Source: Marinobacterium ramblicola
Lineage (GTDB): Bacteria; Pseudomonadota; Gammaproteobacteria; Pseudomonadales; Balneatricaceae
Assembly: GCF_019084545.1 (NCBI RefSeq)
Contig: NZ_JAHREP010000002.1
Coordinates: forward strand, 200,890 to 264,889
Reading direction: 5' to 3'
Length of the DNA: 64,000 nucleotides
Position numbers and translations under genes: made by a program. This document shows positions 46,001-54,991 of the stretch, in pieces. Within the stretch, counting starts at the first letter, position 1. Each line of letters begins with the position of its first letter. Below the pieces are notes generated by a model that made no database searches, was not told the origin of the DNA, and saw only the letters and a program-made list of their open reading frames with translations.

Positions 46001-47059
46001 TTACTTCAGCAGCCACTCGTTGAACTTCTCGCCGAGTGACTCGCCGTAGTCTGCCCAGAACAGGGAGGAGGCTTTCAGGCCTTCATCCAGGTGGGCAGAC
46101 GGCAGTTTCGGCAGAACAGACGCATCGATGTAGGCGGCAGATGACTTGCGGGTCGGCGCATAGGCGACTTCAGGCATGCCGGAGAGCGGCTTGGAACCGG
46201 TGGCGAACTTGACGAAGTCGATTGCCGTTTCCTTGTTCTTGGCGCCCTTGACCACAGCCCAGACGTCCAGGTCGAAGACGTGACCGTCCCACACCATCTC
46301 GAACGGCTTGTTCTCCTGCTGGATCGCCGCGAAGAAGCGACCATTGGCAGACTGAACCATCACGGCACCACCGTCGTTGAGCAGTTGCGGTGCCTGAGAC
46401 CAGCTGTCGAACCAGACGATGTCGTCTTTAATGGTGTCCAGCTTGGCGAAGGCGCGTGCCTGACCCTCTTCGGTGGACAGCAGGTCGTAGACCTGATCCT
46501 TGGGTACGCCATCGGCCAGCAGTGCCCACTCCATGTTGACCTGCGGACGTTTGCGCAGTGCACGCTTGCCCGGGAAGGTCTTGGTGTCGAAGAAGTCGTT
46601 CATGCTCTTCGGCTCGCCACCCTGGATGGTGTCGTGGTTATAGGCGTAGAGTACGGTCCAGACGATGTTGCCGACACCGCACTCGTTGGCGAGGGCTTCC
46701 TTGCTGAAGTCTTCGGCCGCCGGCGTGCCATCGTCGCCCGGGGGTAGTTGATCCTGCGGGAACACCTCCAGCAGACCTTCGGAGCAGGCACGCTCAAGGT
46801 CGATAACTTCCATGTCGACTACGTCCCACAGCACGTTGCCGCTCTCCACCTGGGCTTTGAGCTCGGCCACACCGCCGGAGTAGTTTTCGAACAGGACCTT
46901 GTTGCCTGTTTTTGCCATGTACGGGTCGATCATGTGCTTCTGCTGCGCTGCACCGTAGGCACCACCGAAGGATACGGCAGTCAATTCGGCTGCGCCGGCC
47001 AGGTTTGCAACCATGCCGACAGATACGGCGGCCGCCAGGCTTAACAGTTTCTTCTTCAT
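46001..47059 (-). CDS. Periplasmic binding protein, PotD/spermidine-putrescine type
   Basis: 352 residues from the ATG at 47059 (GAGGTGA upstream), with a signal peptide (MKKKLLSLAAAVSVGMVANLAGA). Fold and motifs of the PotD/family 1 binding proteins: VSFGGAYGAAQQKHMIDPYM, LWDVVDMEVIDLERAC, WTVLYAYNHDTI, GAVMVQSANGRFFAAIQQ. Second gene of the operon. Ligand uncertain: polyamine, GABA-like or another amino compound. Confidence 0.9.
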   Translation of the reverse strand: MKKKLLSLAAAVSVGMVANLAGAAELTAVSFGGAYGAAQQKHMIDPYMAKTGNKVLFENYSGGVAELKAQVESGNVLWDVVDMEVIDLERACSEGLLEVFPQDQLPPGDDGTPAAEDFSKEALANECGVGNIVWTVLYAYNHDTIQGGEPKSMNDFFDTKTFPGKRALRKRPQVNMEWALLADGVPKDQVYDLLSTEEGQARAFAKLDTIKDDIVWFDSWSQAPQLLNDGGAVMVQSANGRFFAAIQQENKPFEMVWDGHVFDLDVWAVVKGAKNKETAIDFVKFATGSKPLSGMPEVAYAPTRKSSAAYIDASVLPKLPSAHLDEGLKASSLFWADYGESLGEKFNEWLLK

Positions 47060-47115
47060 TAGATCACCTCTTCCAGACATTGAGTCGTTGGTCCACTTTG
47101 TCCTCAAGGCGCGCT

Positions 47116-48243
47116 TTACGCGGCCTTGACAGGATTCTTTCCAGCTGGCTTGTCCAGCGCCAGGCCGCGTTCGGTCGCCCAGGTCAGGCGGGTCTGAGTG
47201 CCCGGCTCGAGAACCGGTGCGTCCTGATCGTTCAGTACCTTGACCATCAGTTCGGCGCCATCGCTCATCTTGAAGAAGTAACGGATGGAGTCGCCGACGT
47301 AGAGTCGGGTGATGAATTCGGCGGATATGACGTTGTCGTATTCGCGGCCAGTGCCGGCGATAAACAGGTTTTCCGGGCGAACAGCGAGGATGCAGGGTTC
47401 GCCGACCGGCGGGCAGTTGATATCCAGCGCCCGCACGCGGTCACCGCGCGAGAGGCTGATCTCGGCGATCTTGCCGTCGTTGGACTCAACCTTGCCGTTG
47501 ATATGGTTGTTCTCGCCGATGAAGTCGGCGACGAAGGAGTTGGCCGGTGTTTCATACAGGGCAGATGGCGGCGCACACTGCTGCACCACGCCATCGTTGA
47601 ATACGGCGATGCGGTCGGACATGGTCAGCGCTTCGGTCTGATCGTGGGTGACGTAGATCGCGGTGAAGCCCAGTTGCTCGTGCAGACGTTTGATCTCGTA
47701 CTGCATATGTTCGCGCAGGTTCTTGTCCAGCGCGCCGAGCGGTTCGTCCATCAACACGATGCTGGGTTCGAAGATCAGTGAGCGTGCCAGCGCCACGCGC
47801 TGCTTCTGTCCGCCGGACAACTGGCCAGGATAGCGTCCGCCGAAGGCATCGAGTTCGACCAGAGCCAGTGCATCCTTCACCTTCTGCTTGACTTCACTTG
47901 CCGGCAGCTTGCGCACCTTGAGCGGATAGGCCAGGTTTTCCGAGATGGTCATATGGGGGAACAGGGCGTAGTGCTGGAACACCATGCCGATATTGCGGTG
48001 GTAGGGGGCGACATCCTGTACCGACTTGCCGTTAATCTGGATGGTGCCGCTGGTGACGTCCTCGAAACCCGCCAACATCATCAGACAAGTGGTTTTTCCC
48101 GATCCCGAGGGGCCGAGCAGAGTAACAAACTCCCCCTTGCGGATATCGAGGCTGAAATCCTTTACTACCAGTGCTCTCTGGTCGTAGCTTTTCTTTACAT
48201 TGATGAAGCGAACATACTGATCGTTGATGTCGTGAGTTGACAC
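47116..48243 (-). CDS. ABC transporter ATPase, PotA type
   Basis: 375 residues from the GTG at 48243 (AAGGGG 7 nt upstream). Walker A GPSGSGKT, signature LSGGQKQRVALARSL, Walker B IVLMDEP, and a C-terminal TOBE domain (ILAVRPENLFI). First gene of the operon, about 40 nt after the expected sigma-54 start site. Confidence 0.94.
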   Translation of the reverse strand: MSTHDINDQYVRFINVKKSYDQRALVVKDFSLDIRKGEFVTLLGPSGSGKTTCLMMLAGFEDVTSGTIQINGKSVQDVAPYHRNIGMVFQHYALFPHMTISENLAYPLKVRKLPASEVKQKVKDALALVELDAFGGRYPGQLSGGQKQRVALARSLIFEPSIVLMDEPLGALDKNLREHMQYEIKRLHEQLGFTAIYVTHDQTEALTMSDRIAVFNDGVVQQCAPPSALYETPANSFVADFIGENNHINGKVESNDGKIAEISLSRGDRVRALDINCPPVGEPCILAVRPENLFIAGTGREYDNVISAEFITRLYVGDSIRYFFKMSDGAELMVKVLNDQDAPVLEPGTQTRLTWATERGLALDKPAGKNPVKAA

Positions 48244-48293
48244 GTATAAACCCCTTCTCTGGCATCCGTGGGCGCGCAAGTTGTGCTTTGTAA

Positions 48294-48309
48294 CGCAAAG
48301 GCTATGCCA
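48294..48309 (-). promoter_or_regulatory. Sigma-54 (RpoN) promoter
   Basis: Read on the minus strand: TGGCATAGCCTTTGCG, with the essential GG and GC exactly 10 nt apart (consensus TGGCAC-N5-TTGC). Expected start near 48284, leaving about a 40-nt leader to the ATPase GTG. Confidence 0.75.
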
Positions 48310-48385
48310 ACCGGAGCAAAACCGGGTGTTTCAGGTGTTGCAGCTCAGTCGGTCAGGGCTGCTTAAACCCTGTCCTCACCACTAT

Positions 48386-48400
48386 GCACTGTTTATGTGC
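48386..48400. promoter_or_regulatory. NtrC-like enhancer site 1
   Basis: GCAC-N7-GTGC, the core of the enteric NtrC consensus, centred about 109 bp upstream of the predicted sigma-54 start site, which is the usual enhancer distance. Confidence 0.65.
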
Positions 48401-48406
48401 GCGCAT

Positions 48407-48421
48407 GCACTTTTTTTGTGT
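48407..48421. promoter_or_regulatory. NtrC-like enhancer site 2
   Basis: GCAC-N7-GTGT, one mismatch to the GCAC-N7-GTGC core. Its centre is 21 bp from that of site 1, two helical turns, fitting cooperative binding of two dimers. Confidence 0.5.
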
Positions 48422-48546
48422 ATGTTTGAAAAAATAGTGATCTTATCTACGTTTTATTTTTTTTGTGGATGAATATCTTTTTGTGCGTCCTCAGGCTTGC
48501 CTGTTTCCTTTTGTAACAACTGTTACGTAACACTGGTGTAACCCCT

Positions 48547-49419
48547 TCACAACGGCGAGCATCCTGCGGACCCCGAAATTACCGCTCCAGGTACTTCTCT
48601 GAACCAGGACACCTCGAACAAACCGCCCAGCACCACATACTCTTGCTCGCCCTGCAGCTGACCGGGCAGCAGGCCGTCGAAGCAGACGATCTTGCTAACG
48701 GGTACCGCCACTTCCAACACCCGGTCGCCAAAGCGCAACGCCTCTTCGGGGTCCAATGTAAACGAGCTCAGATTGTTGAACAGCTTGATCGGTTTGCCGT
48801 TATGCTCGCCGTACAGCCCGCCACGGCTGCCGCGATATAAACGCAGATGCCGCTGTCCCGGATAGCGTAGAGTCAACTCGTACTGACAGAAGGTATAGAG
48901 CAGGTCGAGCTGAGTTTCCAACGCGTTGGTGTTGTAGATGCCGCGTATCCGTTCCTCCATAAAGCGGTCGTAGGCTTCACTCTCCGGGCTTGGAATCGGC
49001 TCTTTGTGGAAGCGGGTCAGCAGGCCGAAGCGAGATTCGGCCCAGCCTTTCCAAACCGCGCCTTCGCGGCTGTCGGCGTCGAACAGCCAGCCGCGGATGA
49101 GCCGGTTGTAATGTGCCTTGGGCCGCAGCTGGGGTTCATCCAACGGCGACACGGGCAGATCATCCGCCGGCAGACGGAATCTCAGCGTCATGTAATTGCG
49201 AAACTGTTCCAGGCGTTCGCGTGCGCCCTCAGCGGATGAGAGGTGCTGCAGGAGATCGCCGTACAGCGTATCGACGCCATCTATCCTCAGCGGAACCGGG
49301 TGGCGCTGGTAGTCGAGACTGGCGATGATGCGTGCCGGCAGGTTGCAGCGGTTGATCGGCAGCAGCGCATTGCGCGGCGGTTGCGGCTCTCGACAGGGCG
49401 GGATCGTTCTGTCGTTCAT
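48547..49419 (-). CDS. draT: Dinitrogenase-reductase ADP-ribosyltransferase DraT
   Basis: 290 residues. Characteristic DraT stretches: LPINRCNLPARIIASLDYQ, RGWLFDADSREGAVWKGW, ESRFGLLTRFH, YNTNALETQLDLLYTFCQYE. R-S-E class ADP-ribosyltransferase residues are visible: Arg in LYRGSRG, STS-like NNLSSFT, and ExE in GEQEYVV. DraT transfers ADP-ribose from NAD to nitrogenase iron protein to switch it off under ammonium or darkness/anaerobic energy loss. DraG, the partner that removes the group, is not in the window. The start overlaps the Usp-like gene by ATGA. Confidence 0.93.
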   Translation of the reverse strand: MNDRTIPPCREPQPPRNALLPINRCNLPARIIASLDYQRHPVPLRIDGVDTLYGDLLQHLSSAEGARERLEQFRNYMTLRFRLPADDLPVSPLDEPQLRPKAHYNRLIRGWLFDADSREGAVWKGWAESRFGLLTRFHKEPIPSPESEAYDRFMEERIRGIYNTNALETQLDLLYTFCQYELTLRYPGQRHLRLYRGSRGGLYGEHNGKPIKLFNNLSSFTLDPEEALRFGDRVLEVAVPVSKIVCFDGLLPGQLQGEQEYVVLGGLFEVSWFREVPGAVISGSAGCSPL

Positions 49420-50132
49420 GGTGTAATCAGCAGGGCAACGCCCGGCAGTTGGCGGGCCAGGCGCTCTTCGTCTTTGGGATCCGCGAATCTCTCGGCGGGA
49501 ATCACGATAAGCCCTACCTGCCAGGCGCGCAGCATCGGTCTGAGACTGGCGGAATCGTATCCGACCAGGTCGGTGCGTACGCTGACCCCCTCCGGCAGCG
49601 AGTGCGCCCTGTGCCAGGGCGAACTGGGCAGGGCCAGCAGCAGCAGGGGGATCTTTTCGCTTTCCGCGATTCTGCGGGCATACGCCAGGGCGCGCTCGGA
49701 GGCCTCGTCACCGCTATGGATCACCGCCATATGCGGCTTTACGGTGGCCGCTGCGCTGGCCGTTCGCGGCGGTTGTGCAGCACGCAGCAGCGCCGTGTCC
49801 GGATCCGGCGCCGTGGCTTCGGAGCGACGGGTGCGCACCAGTTGCCAATGCAGCGGTGAGCGGCGCGCAATCTCCTCGAGCTCGGCACGCAGGCGGCGCA
49901 TCAACCGCTCGTTGCGGCGATGCAGTGAGTCGCGATTAAGCGGCCTGGATACCGCGCCTGTCCGACAGATCTCGGTGATGAAGGGCAGGGCGGCCAGCTC
50001 ATCCAGGTGCTCGTCCTCCTCCAGCTGGGCCAGCAGTTCGGCATTGAGGGCTCGTGCCAGCGCGGCGTAGATGGTCAGCTCCGAGTGCTCGGCACAGCGG
50101 GGGTCGAGTTTCAGTATCAGACGTCTGATCAT
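49416..50132 (-). CDS. Divergent universal-stress-like protein of unknown role
   Basis: 238 residues. The N-terminus (LTIYAALARALNAELLAQL, EDEHLDELAALPFITEI) resembles divergent UspA-like proteins, and a second half (HSGDEASERALAYARRIAES, LLLLALP) repeats the pattern, so two degenerate Usp modules are likely. No ATP-binding GXXXXG motif is clear. It lies 28 bp after the Lon-like gene and overlaps draT, so a link to nitrogenase control is possible but unproven. Confidence 0.7.
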   Translation of the reverse strand: MIRRLILKLDPRCAEHSELTIYAALARALNAELLAQLEEDEHLDELAALPFITEICRTGAVSRPLNRDSLHRRNERLMRRLRAELEEIARRSPLHWQLVRTRRSEATAPDPDTALLRAAQPPRTASAAATVKPHMAVIHSGDEASERALAYARRIAESEKIPLLLLALPSSPWHRAHSLPEGVSVRTDLVGYDSASLRPMLRAWQVGLIVIPAERFADPKDEERLARQLPGVALLITP

Positions 50133-50160
50133 GGTGAGCCCCCTAACCTCGTATCCGGTC

Positions 50161-52560
50161 TCATTTATCCGCCTTGGCGGAGAGTTTGCGCGCCTGCTCG
50201 GTCCAGTCCAGCAGTTGCTGCTGCACGCAGCCGTTGACGCTGGCCGGCGGATAGCGACCGTCTTCGTCGGCCTTGCCCGGTTTGTGATCGAACAGCAGGG
50301 CGATCAGTTCATCGAGCTCCCGGACCGCATAGATATGGAACTCGCCCCGCTCACAGGCCTCGACCACCTCCTGATCGAGGATCAGGTGGTCCACGTTTGC
50401 GGCCGGGATCACCACCCCTTGCTCTCCACTCAGGCCGCGACTTTTGCACAGTTCGAAGAAACCCTCGATCTTTTCGTTGACGCCGCCGATCGCCTGGATC
50501 TCGCCGCGCTGGTTGATCGAGCCGGTCACCGCCAGCGACTGCTTGATCGGCAAGCCGCTGATCGCCGACAGCAGCACGCAGAGCTCCAGCGCTGAGGCGC
50601 TGTCGCCGTCGACCATGCCGTAGGATTGCTCAAACACCAGGCTGGCATGCAGGGATAGCGGCGAGTTGCGGGCGTAGCGGGCGCCGATGCAGTTGGAGAG
50701 GATCATCACCCCCTTGGAGTGGATCGGGCCGCCCAGTTCGGTCTCCCGTTCGATATCGATCAGCTTGCCGCTGCCCAGGCGGGCGGTGGCGCTGATCCGG
50801 GCCGGTTTGCCGAAGCGCTGGTCGCCGAGCTGGAACACCGACAGACCGTTGGCCTGGCCCACGGCGCTGCCGCTGCTGGCAACGATGATGGTGCCGCGTT
50901 CGAGCTGCTCCTGCATCAGTTCGGAATACTGGGCGCTGCGGGTTCGCGCCAGTTTCAGTGCCTGGCTGACGTGCTGGGCCTCTACCCGGCTGGCGCCGGA
51001 GCGGATGGCGCAATAGCTGGCTTCCCGCAGCAGGTCGATCAGTTGGCCGCGGTTCAGCGACAGTTTGGCGCTGTCGTCGACACGGCGTGACCCCTGCTCG
51101 ACCACCCGTTCGATCGCCGAGCAGCCGAACGGGGCCAGTCCCTCCTCGCGCACCAGTTGGGTGATCAGGCCCAGATAACCCTCAAGGTTCTCCTGCGAGC
51201 GGTCCAGCTGTTCATTGAAATCGGCGTAGATCTTGAACAGTGAGCTGAACTCGGGATCGTACGCCTTGAGCAGGTAGTAGAGTCGGCGCTCGCCGATCAG
51301 GATCACCTTCAACTTGAGTGGCATCGGCTCCGCCTCCAGCGAGCGGGTGCCGCTGATGCCGTACATCTTCTCCAGCGGGTCGATGCGGATTTCGTCGTTG
51401 CGCAGGGCGCGCTTGAGCCCCTCCCAGGCAAAGGGGTAGGAGAGCAGTTTCTGCGCGTCGACGATCAGGTAGCCGCCGTTGGCCCGGTGCAGCGCGCCGG
51501 GCTGGATCAGGCTGAAATCGGTGCTCAGGGTACCGAAGTGGGCCTGATACTCGATGCGGCCAACCAGGTTCTGGTAGCTGGGGATGTCCTCCATCACCAC
51601 CGGGGAACCGCCGTTATGCTCGTGGCTGACCAGCAGGTTGATGCGATAGCGACGGAAGGTGTCGCTGCGCGCCAGCTTGTGCAGCGGCATCTTGGCGTTC
51701 TCATCCTTGTCCTGGGCGAAGAAATCGTCCACGTTCTCGATCATGTCCTGGTGCACCTGGTCGAGAAACTCGAGCACCGCCGTTTGGCTACCATACTTCT
51801 GGCGCAGTTCGCTCAGTGCCGGGTCGATCACGCTGTGGGTGATCTCGTCGTCGAGTTGGCGGATCGCTTCGCGGTGCTCCTGCTGCAGGCGGGGCAGTTC
51901 CCGCACCAGCGCGGTCAGTTCGGCATTGAGTTGCTCAAGCGCGGCTTTGATCCGCTCCTGCTCCTCTTTGGGCAGGGCCTTGAACTGGTCCGGTGTCATC
52001 AGCTTGCCATCGTGCAACGGGCCCAGTGTGTACCCCGCCGGGGTGCGCATCAGCGTGATCTGCTCCTGGTGTGCCTTGTCGCCAAGGGCCTGGAACTGGC
52101 TCTCTTCGCGCTGCTCGAACTCGTCCGACAGTTCCTGCACCCGGTTGCGGTACTCGTCGCTTTTGAAGGTGGCCGGGATCTGCAGCAGCAGGCGCTCGAT
52201 CAACTGCTGCATATCCTGGCGCAGGCCCTGGCCCGAGCCTTGGGGCAGGCAGAGCATGCGCGGTTCGTGGGGGCGTTCGTAGTTGTGTACGTAGACCCAG
52301 TCCTGCGGTGACTCGCCCTGAGCGGCGCGCGCTTTGATGGTGCGGGAGACCAGCTCTCGTCGACCGACACCGGTGGAGCCGCTGACGAACAGGTTGTAGC
52401 CGGGGTGGTGCATGCCGATGGCAAACTGAATTGCATCCATTGCCCGCTGCTGTCCCAGTGCCGACAGATCCGGTGTCAGATCGTCGGTGGATTCGAAGCC
52501 GAATCCGCTGAGATCGCAGTGATGGTAGAGTTGGGTGCTAGCCAGAGGTTTGAGAGCCAT
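50161..52560 (-). CDS. Lon-like ATP-dependent protease (YcbZ/LonH type)
   Basis: 799 residues. AAA-type N-terminal part with GSTGVGRRE at the P-loop position (the canonical GKT/S is altered), a coiled-coil insert (about 155-290), an ATPase landmark (GALHRANGGYLIVDAQKLL), and a C-terminal S16 protease domain with catalytic Ser in DGDSASALELCVLLSA and Lys in GGVNEKIEGF. Same layout as E. coli YcbZ, whose ATPase is also atypical. Probably cytoplasmic proteolysis. Leads the operon with the Usp-like gene and draT. Confidence 0.9.
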   Translation of the reverse strand: MALKPLASTQLYHHCDLSGFGFESTDDLTPDLSALGQQRAMDAIQFAIGMHHPGYNLFVSGSTGVGRRELVSRTIKARAAQGESPQDWVYVHNYERPHEPRMLCLPQGSGQGLRQDMQQLIERLLLQIPATFKSDEYRNRVQELSDEFEQREESQFQALGDKAHQEQITLMRTPAGYTLGPLHDGKLMTPDQFKALPKEEQERIKAALEQLNAELTALVRELPRLQQEHREAIRQLDDEITHSVIDPALSELRQKYGSQTAVLEFLDQVHQDMIENVDDFFAQDKDENAKMPLHKLARSDTFRRYRINLLVSHEHNGGSPVVMEDIPSYQNLVGRIEYQAHFGTLSTDFSLIQPGALHRANGGYLIVDAQKLLSYPFAWEGLKRALRNDEIRIDPLEKMYGISGTRSLEAEPMPLKLKVILIGERRLYYLLKAYDPEFSSLFKIYADFNEQLDRSQENLEGYLGLITQLVREEGLAPFGCSAIERVVEQGSRRVDDSAKLSLNRGQLIDLLREASYCAIRSGASRVEAQHVSQALKLARTRSAQYSELMQEQLERGTIIVASSGSAVGQANGLSVFQLGDQRFGKPARISATARLGSGKLIDIERETELGGPIHSKGVMILSNCIGARYARNSPLSLHASLVFEQSYGMVDGDSASALELCVLLSAISGLPIKQSLAVTGSINQRGEIQAIGGVNEKIEGFFELCKSRGLSGEQGVVIPAANVDHLILDQEVVEACERGEFHIYAVRELDELIALLFDHKPGKADEDGRYPPASVNGCVQQQLLDWTEQARKLSAKADK

Positions 52561-52622
52561 GGTCCGCCTTTCCCGTTCACTAATGGTCTCTATAGGGTAG
52601 ATCAGAGTTCGGCCTCAGCGCG

Positions 52623-52638
52623 TCTGATCCAGATCAGA
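52623..52638. promoter_or_regulatory. Inverted repeat upstream of the Lon-like gene
   Basis: TCTGATC-CA-GATCAGA, a perfect 7-bp inverted repeat 63 bp before the protease start. Candidate operator; regulator unknown. Confidence 0.4.
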
Positions 52639-52775
52639 TCAACAGCAAAAACTGTCGATCCACGCAGGCGAAGCAGAAGCGCCAAGCCTTGATCAGGACG
52701 ACCGTGATGGCGCTCGGCTGGCTGCAACCGCAGTAATTGCGTCGGATCAATAAAGATGTATCTAGCATTCAGCAA

Positions 52776-52789
52776 TTGATATCCGTCAA
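52776..52789 (+). promoter_or_regulatory. FNR/DNR-type box of nirK
   Basis: TTGATATCCGTCAA matches TTGAT-N4-ATCAA at 9 of 10 positions. Its centre is about 42 bp before the start site predicted from the -10 at 52813-52818, the class II activator position. Expected to switch nirK on under low oxygen or nitric oxide. Confidence 0.75.
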
Positions 52790-52812
52790 CCTGCGCCGTC
52801 CTTGCCGAGCCC

Positions 52813-52818
52813 TAGAAT
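52813..52818 (+). promoter_or_regulatory. -10 element of nirK
   Basis: TAGAAT, correctly spaced from the FNR/DNR box at 52776-52789; transcription would begin near 52825, about 32 nt before the nirK ATG. Confidence 0.6.
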
Positions 52819-52856
52819 GTCCCGGAGTGTCAATTACCTACTGGGAGGGATTCCTC

Positions 52857-54284
52857 ATGAAGCTCCGCTCACTCTACGCTGCAATGTCACTAGCCTTGTC
52901 CTTCAACGTCCTGGCCGGCGACCTGCCGGCTATAGAAGCCAATCTGACCACCCCGCCGATGGTGCCACCCGCGATTACCCGCGACCACTCCGCGAAGATG
53001 GTGGTCCATCTGGAGACGGTCGAAAAGGTCATGAAAATGGCCGATGGTGTCGAATATAACTTCTGGACCTTCGGCGGTTCGGTACCGGGTAGCTTTATCC
53101 GGGTGCGAGAAGGGGATGAGGTGGAGTTCCACCTTTCCAACCATCCCGGTTCCAAAATGCCGCACAATATCGATCTGCATGCGGTCACCGGCCCCGGTGG
53201 CGGTGCGGTCTCCTCCTTCACTGCTCCCGGCCATACGTCCACCTTCAGCTTCAAGGCGCTGAACCCCGGCCTCTATGTCTATCACTGTGCCACCGCACCG
53301 GTCGGCATGCATATCGCCAACGGCATGTATGGCTTGATCCTGGTTGAACCCGAAGAGGGGCTGCCGTCGGTCGACCGCGAGTACTACGTGATGCAGGGTG
53401 ACTTCTACACCAAGGGCGGATACGGCGAAGAGGGATTGCAGCCGTTCGATATGGAGAAGGCGATCCATGAAGACGCTGACTACGTGGTGTTCAACGGCTC
53501 GGTCGGTGCGCTGACCGGTGACCAGGCATTGACCGCCAACGTCGGCGAAACCGTGCGTCTCTACGTCGGCAACGGCGGGCCGAACCTGGTGTCATCCTTC
53601 CATGTCATCGGTGAGATCTTCGACAAGGTTCATGTCGAAGGCGGCACCGCCATCAACGAGAACGTACAGACCACGCTGATTCCGGCCGGCGGTGCCGCGA
53701 TAGCCGAGTTCAAGCTGGATGTACCGGGCAACTTTATCCTCGTCGATCACTCCATCTTCCGTGCATTCAACAAGGGCGCACTGGGGATGATGAAGGTGGA
53801 TGGCCCTGAAGACAGCATCGCCTACTCCGGCAAGCAGGCCGACAGCGTCTATCTGCCGGAAGGCTCGACTATCCAGGATGTCAACGGGGCGGCGCCGGCG
53901 CCGAAAGTCGCCGGCAGCAAGGCTGAGCAGATCCGCTTCGGTCAGCGCCTGTATGAGCAGAACTGCCAGGCCTGCCACCAGGCGGGTGGGGTCGGCATTC
54001 CGGCTGCCTTCCCGCCGCTGGCCAGCTCAGACTTCCTCAACGCGGATCCGACCCGTGCCATCGATATCGTATTGCATGGCCTCAGCGGCAAGATCACCGT
54101 CAACGGCAGCAAATACAACAGCGTGATGCCGGCGATGCGCTTGAGCGACGCCGAGGTGGCCAACGTGCTGACCTACGTGCTCAACAGCTGGGACAACAAG
54201 GGTGGCCAGATCAACCCGGAGCAGGTAGCCGAGCGCCGCCGGGAGGGCAGCAAGGTTCAACTGAACGGTGCGGCCGATCACTGA
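52857..54284 (+). CDS. nirK: Copper nitrite reductase NirK with C-terminal cytochrome c domain
   Basis: 475 residues from the ATG at 52857 (GGAGG upstream) with a signal peptide ending near FNVLAGDLP. Two cupredoxin domains: type 1 copper ligands in [13 protein letters not shown] and GMHIANGM; type 2 copper histidines in DLHAVTG, YHCAT, SSFHVIG and VDHSIF. A cytochrome c domain follows (about 380-475; haem site CQACH, axial Met probably in VMPAMRLSD). Reduces nitrite to nitric oxide in the periplasm. The fused haem domain resembles three-domain NirK of Ralstonia type and could take electrons directly. Confidence 0.95.
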   Translation: MKLRSLYAAMSLALSFNVLAGDLPAIEANLTTPPMVPPAITRDHSAKMVVHLETVEKVMKMADGVEYNFWTFGGSVPGSFIRVREGDEVEFHLSNHPGSKMPHNIDLHAVTGPGGGAVSSFTAPGHTSTFSFKALNPGLYVYHCATAPVGMHIANGMYGLILVEPEEGLPSVDREYYVMQGDFYTKGGYGEEGLQPFDMEKAIHEDADYVVFNGSVGALTGDQALTANVGETVRLYVGNGGPNLVSSFHVIGEIFDKVHVEGGTAINENVQTTLIPAGGAAIAEFKLDVPGNFILVDHSIFRAFNKGALGMMKVDGPEDSIAYSGKQADSVYLPEGSTIQDVNGAAPAPKVAGSKAEQIRFGQRLYEQNCQACHQAGGVGIPAAFPPLASSDFLNADPTRAIDIVLHGLSGKITVNGSKYNSVMPAMRLSDAEVANVLTYVLNSWDNKGGQINPEQVAERRREGSKVQLNGAADH

Positions 54285-54936
54285 TGAAAGCACAGGCGTA
54301 CCTCTGCCTGGCCACCATTCCGCTGGTGGTCGGAGCAGACGAGATGGTGACGCTGCCGGCCGGTAGCTACCGGCCGTTGCCGAGTGGGAATTTACCGCCC
54401 GCGCCAGCGAGGCTGCGGCCGACGGTAGCCGCGAGCCGGGGTATAACCAGCGCATCCTGGAATGGTACGCCCGCCCCGGCAGCGACGGGCTGCGCCCGGT
54501 GGGCCGGCAACCGGCCAATTTCTGGGGCGTGCAGGATATGCACGGACTGATCTGGGAGTGGACCGAGGATTTCAACTCCACGCTGGTCGCCGACCTGCAG
54601 CGGGTCGAGAAAGCACTGCCGGAGGTGTGGCGTGACAAGGTCGGCTTCGTACTGGTGTCGCTGACGCCGGAGCAGGACAGCGCTGAAACCCTGAGGGAGT
54701 TTGCCGACAAGCGAAACCTGAACCTCTCCCGATGGGAGCTGTTGCGAGGCACGGCGGAGGATGTGCGCTCGCTGGCGATGGCGCTGGATATCAAATACAA
54801 ACGGATCGCCAATGGCGAGATGGCGCACAGCAACAAGTTTGTCGTGCTGGATGAACAGGGCCGGGTCCTGTTCAGTGAAACCGGCCTGCCGGAAGGCCCG
54901 GATGCCATGGTAAAACGGCTCATTGCCGGTAGCTGA
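54284..54936 (+). pseudogene. Collapsed nirV (FGE-like) / SCO1-SenC remnant
   Basis: The ATG overlaps the nirK stop (TGATG). Residues 1-33 (signal, MVTLPAGSYRPLP) look like the start of a formylglycine-generating-enzyme-like NirV. At about 54374-54379 the frame shifts and most of the domain is missing: from 54379 the other frame reads AEWEFTARASEAAADGS and MHGLIWEWTEDFNSTLV, the later part of the same fold. At 54592 this passes in frame into the second half of a SCO1/SenC protein (DLQRVEKALPEVWRDKVG, GEMAHSNKFVVLDEQG), with the copper-binding CxxxC half absent. At least two deletions are implied, or an assembly fault. Confidence 0.75.
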
Positions 54937-54991
54937 CTGCGCTGGCGTCGTTCAGCGCGCAAGCGTGGCACAGACAGGTGTCTGCTCGAGA

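Larger units (their letters stand above)
48244..48546. other. Promoter region of the PotABCD-type operon
   Basis: About 300 bp without a gene between the ATPase start and the draT stop. Both operons run leftward, so it is upstream only of the transporter. It holds a sigma-54 promoter (48294-48309), two NtrC-like sites (48386-48421) and an AT-rich tract; nothing else was recognised. Confidence 0.75.

Noticed and set aside
43818..48243. Naming the transporter potABCD outright
   Set aside because: Family membership is clear, but binding-protein residues do not fix the ligand; polyamines, opines or GABA-like compounds remain possible.
48480..48546. Second sigma-54 promoter on the plus strand near TTGCC
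   Set aside because: The GG-N10-GC spacing fails and no plus-strand gene follows.
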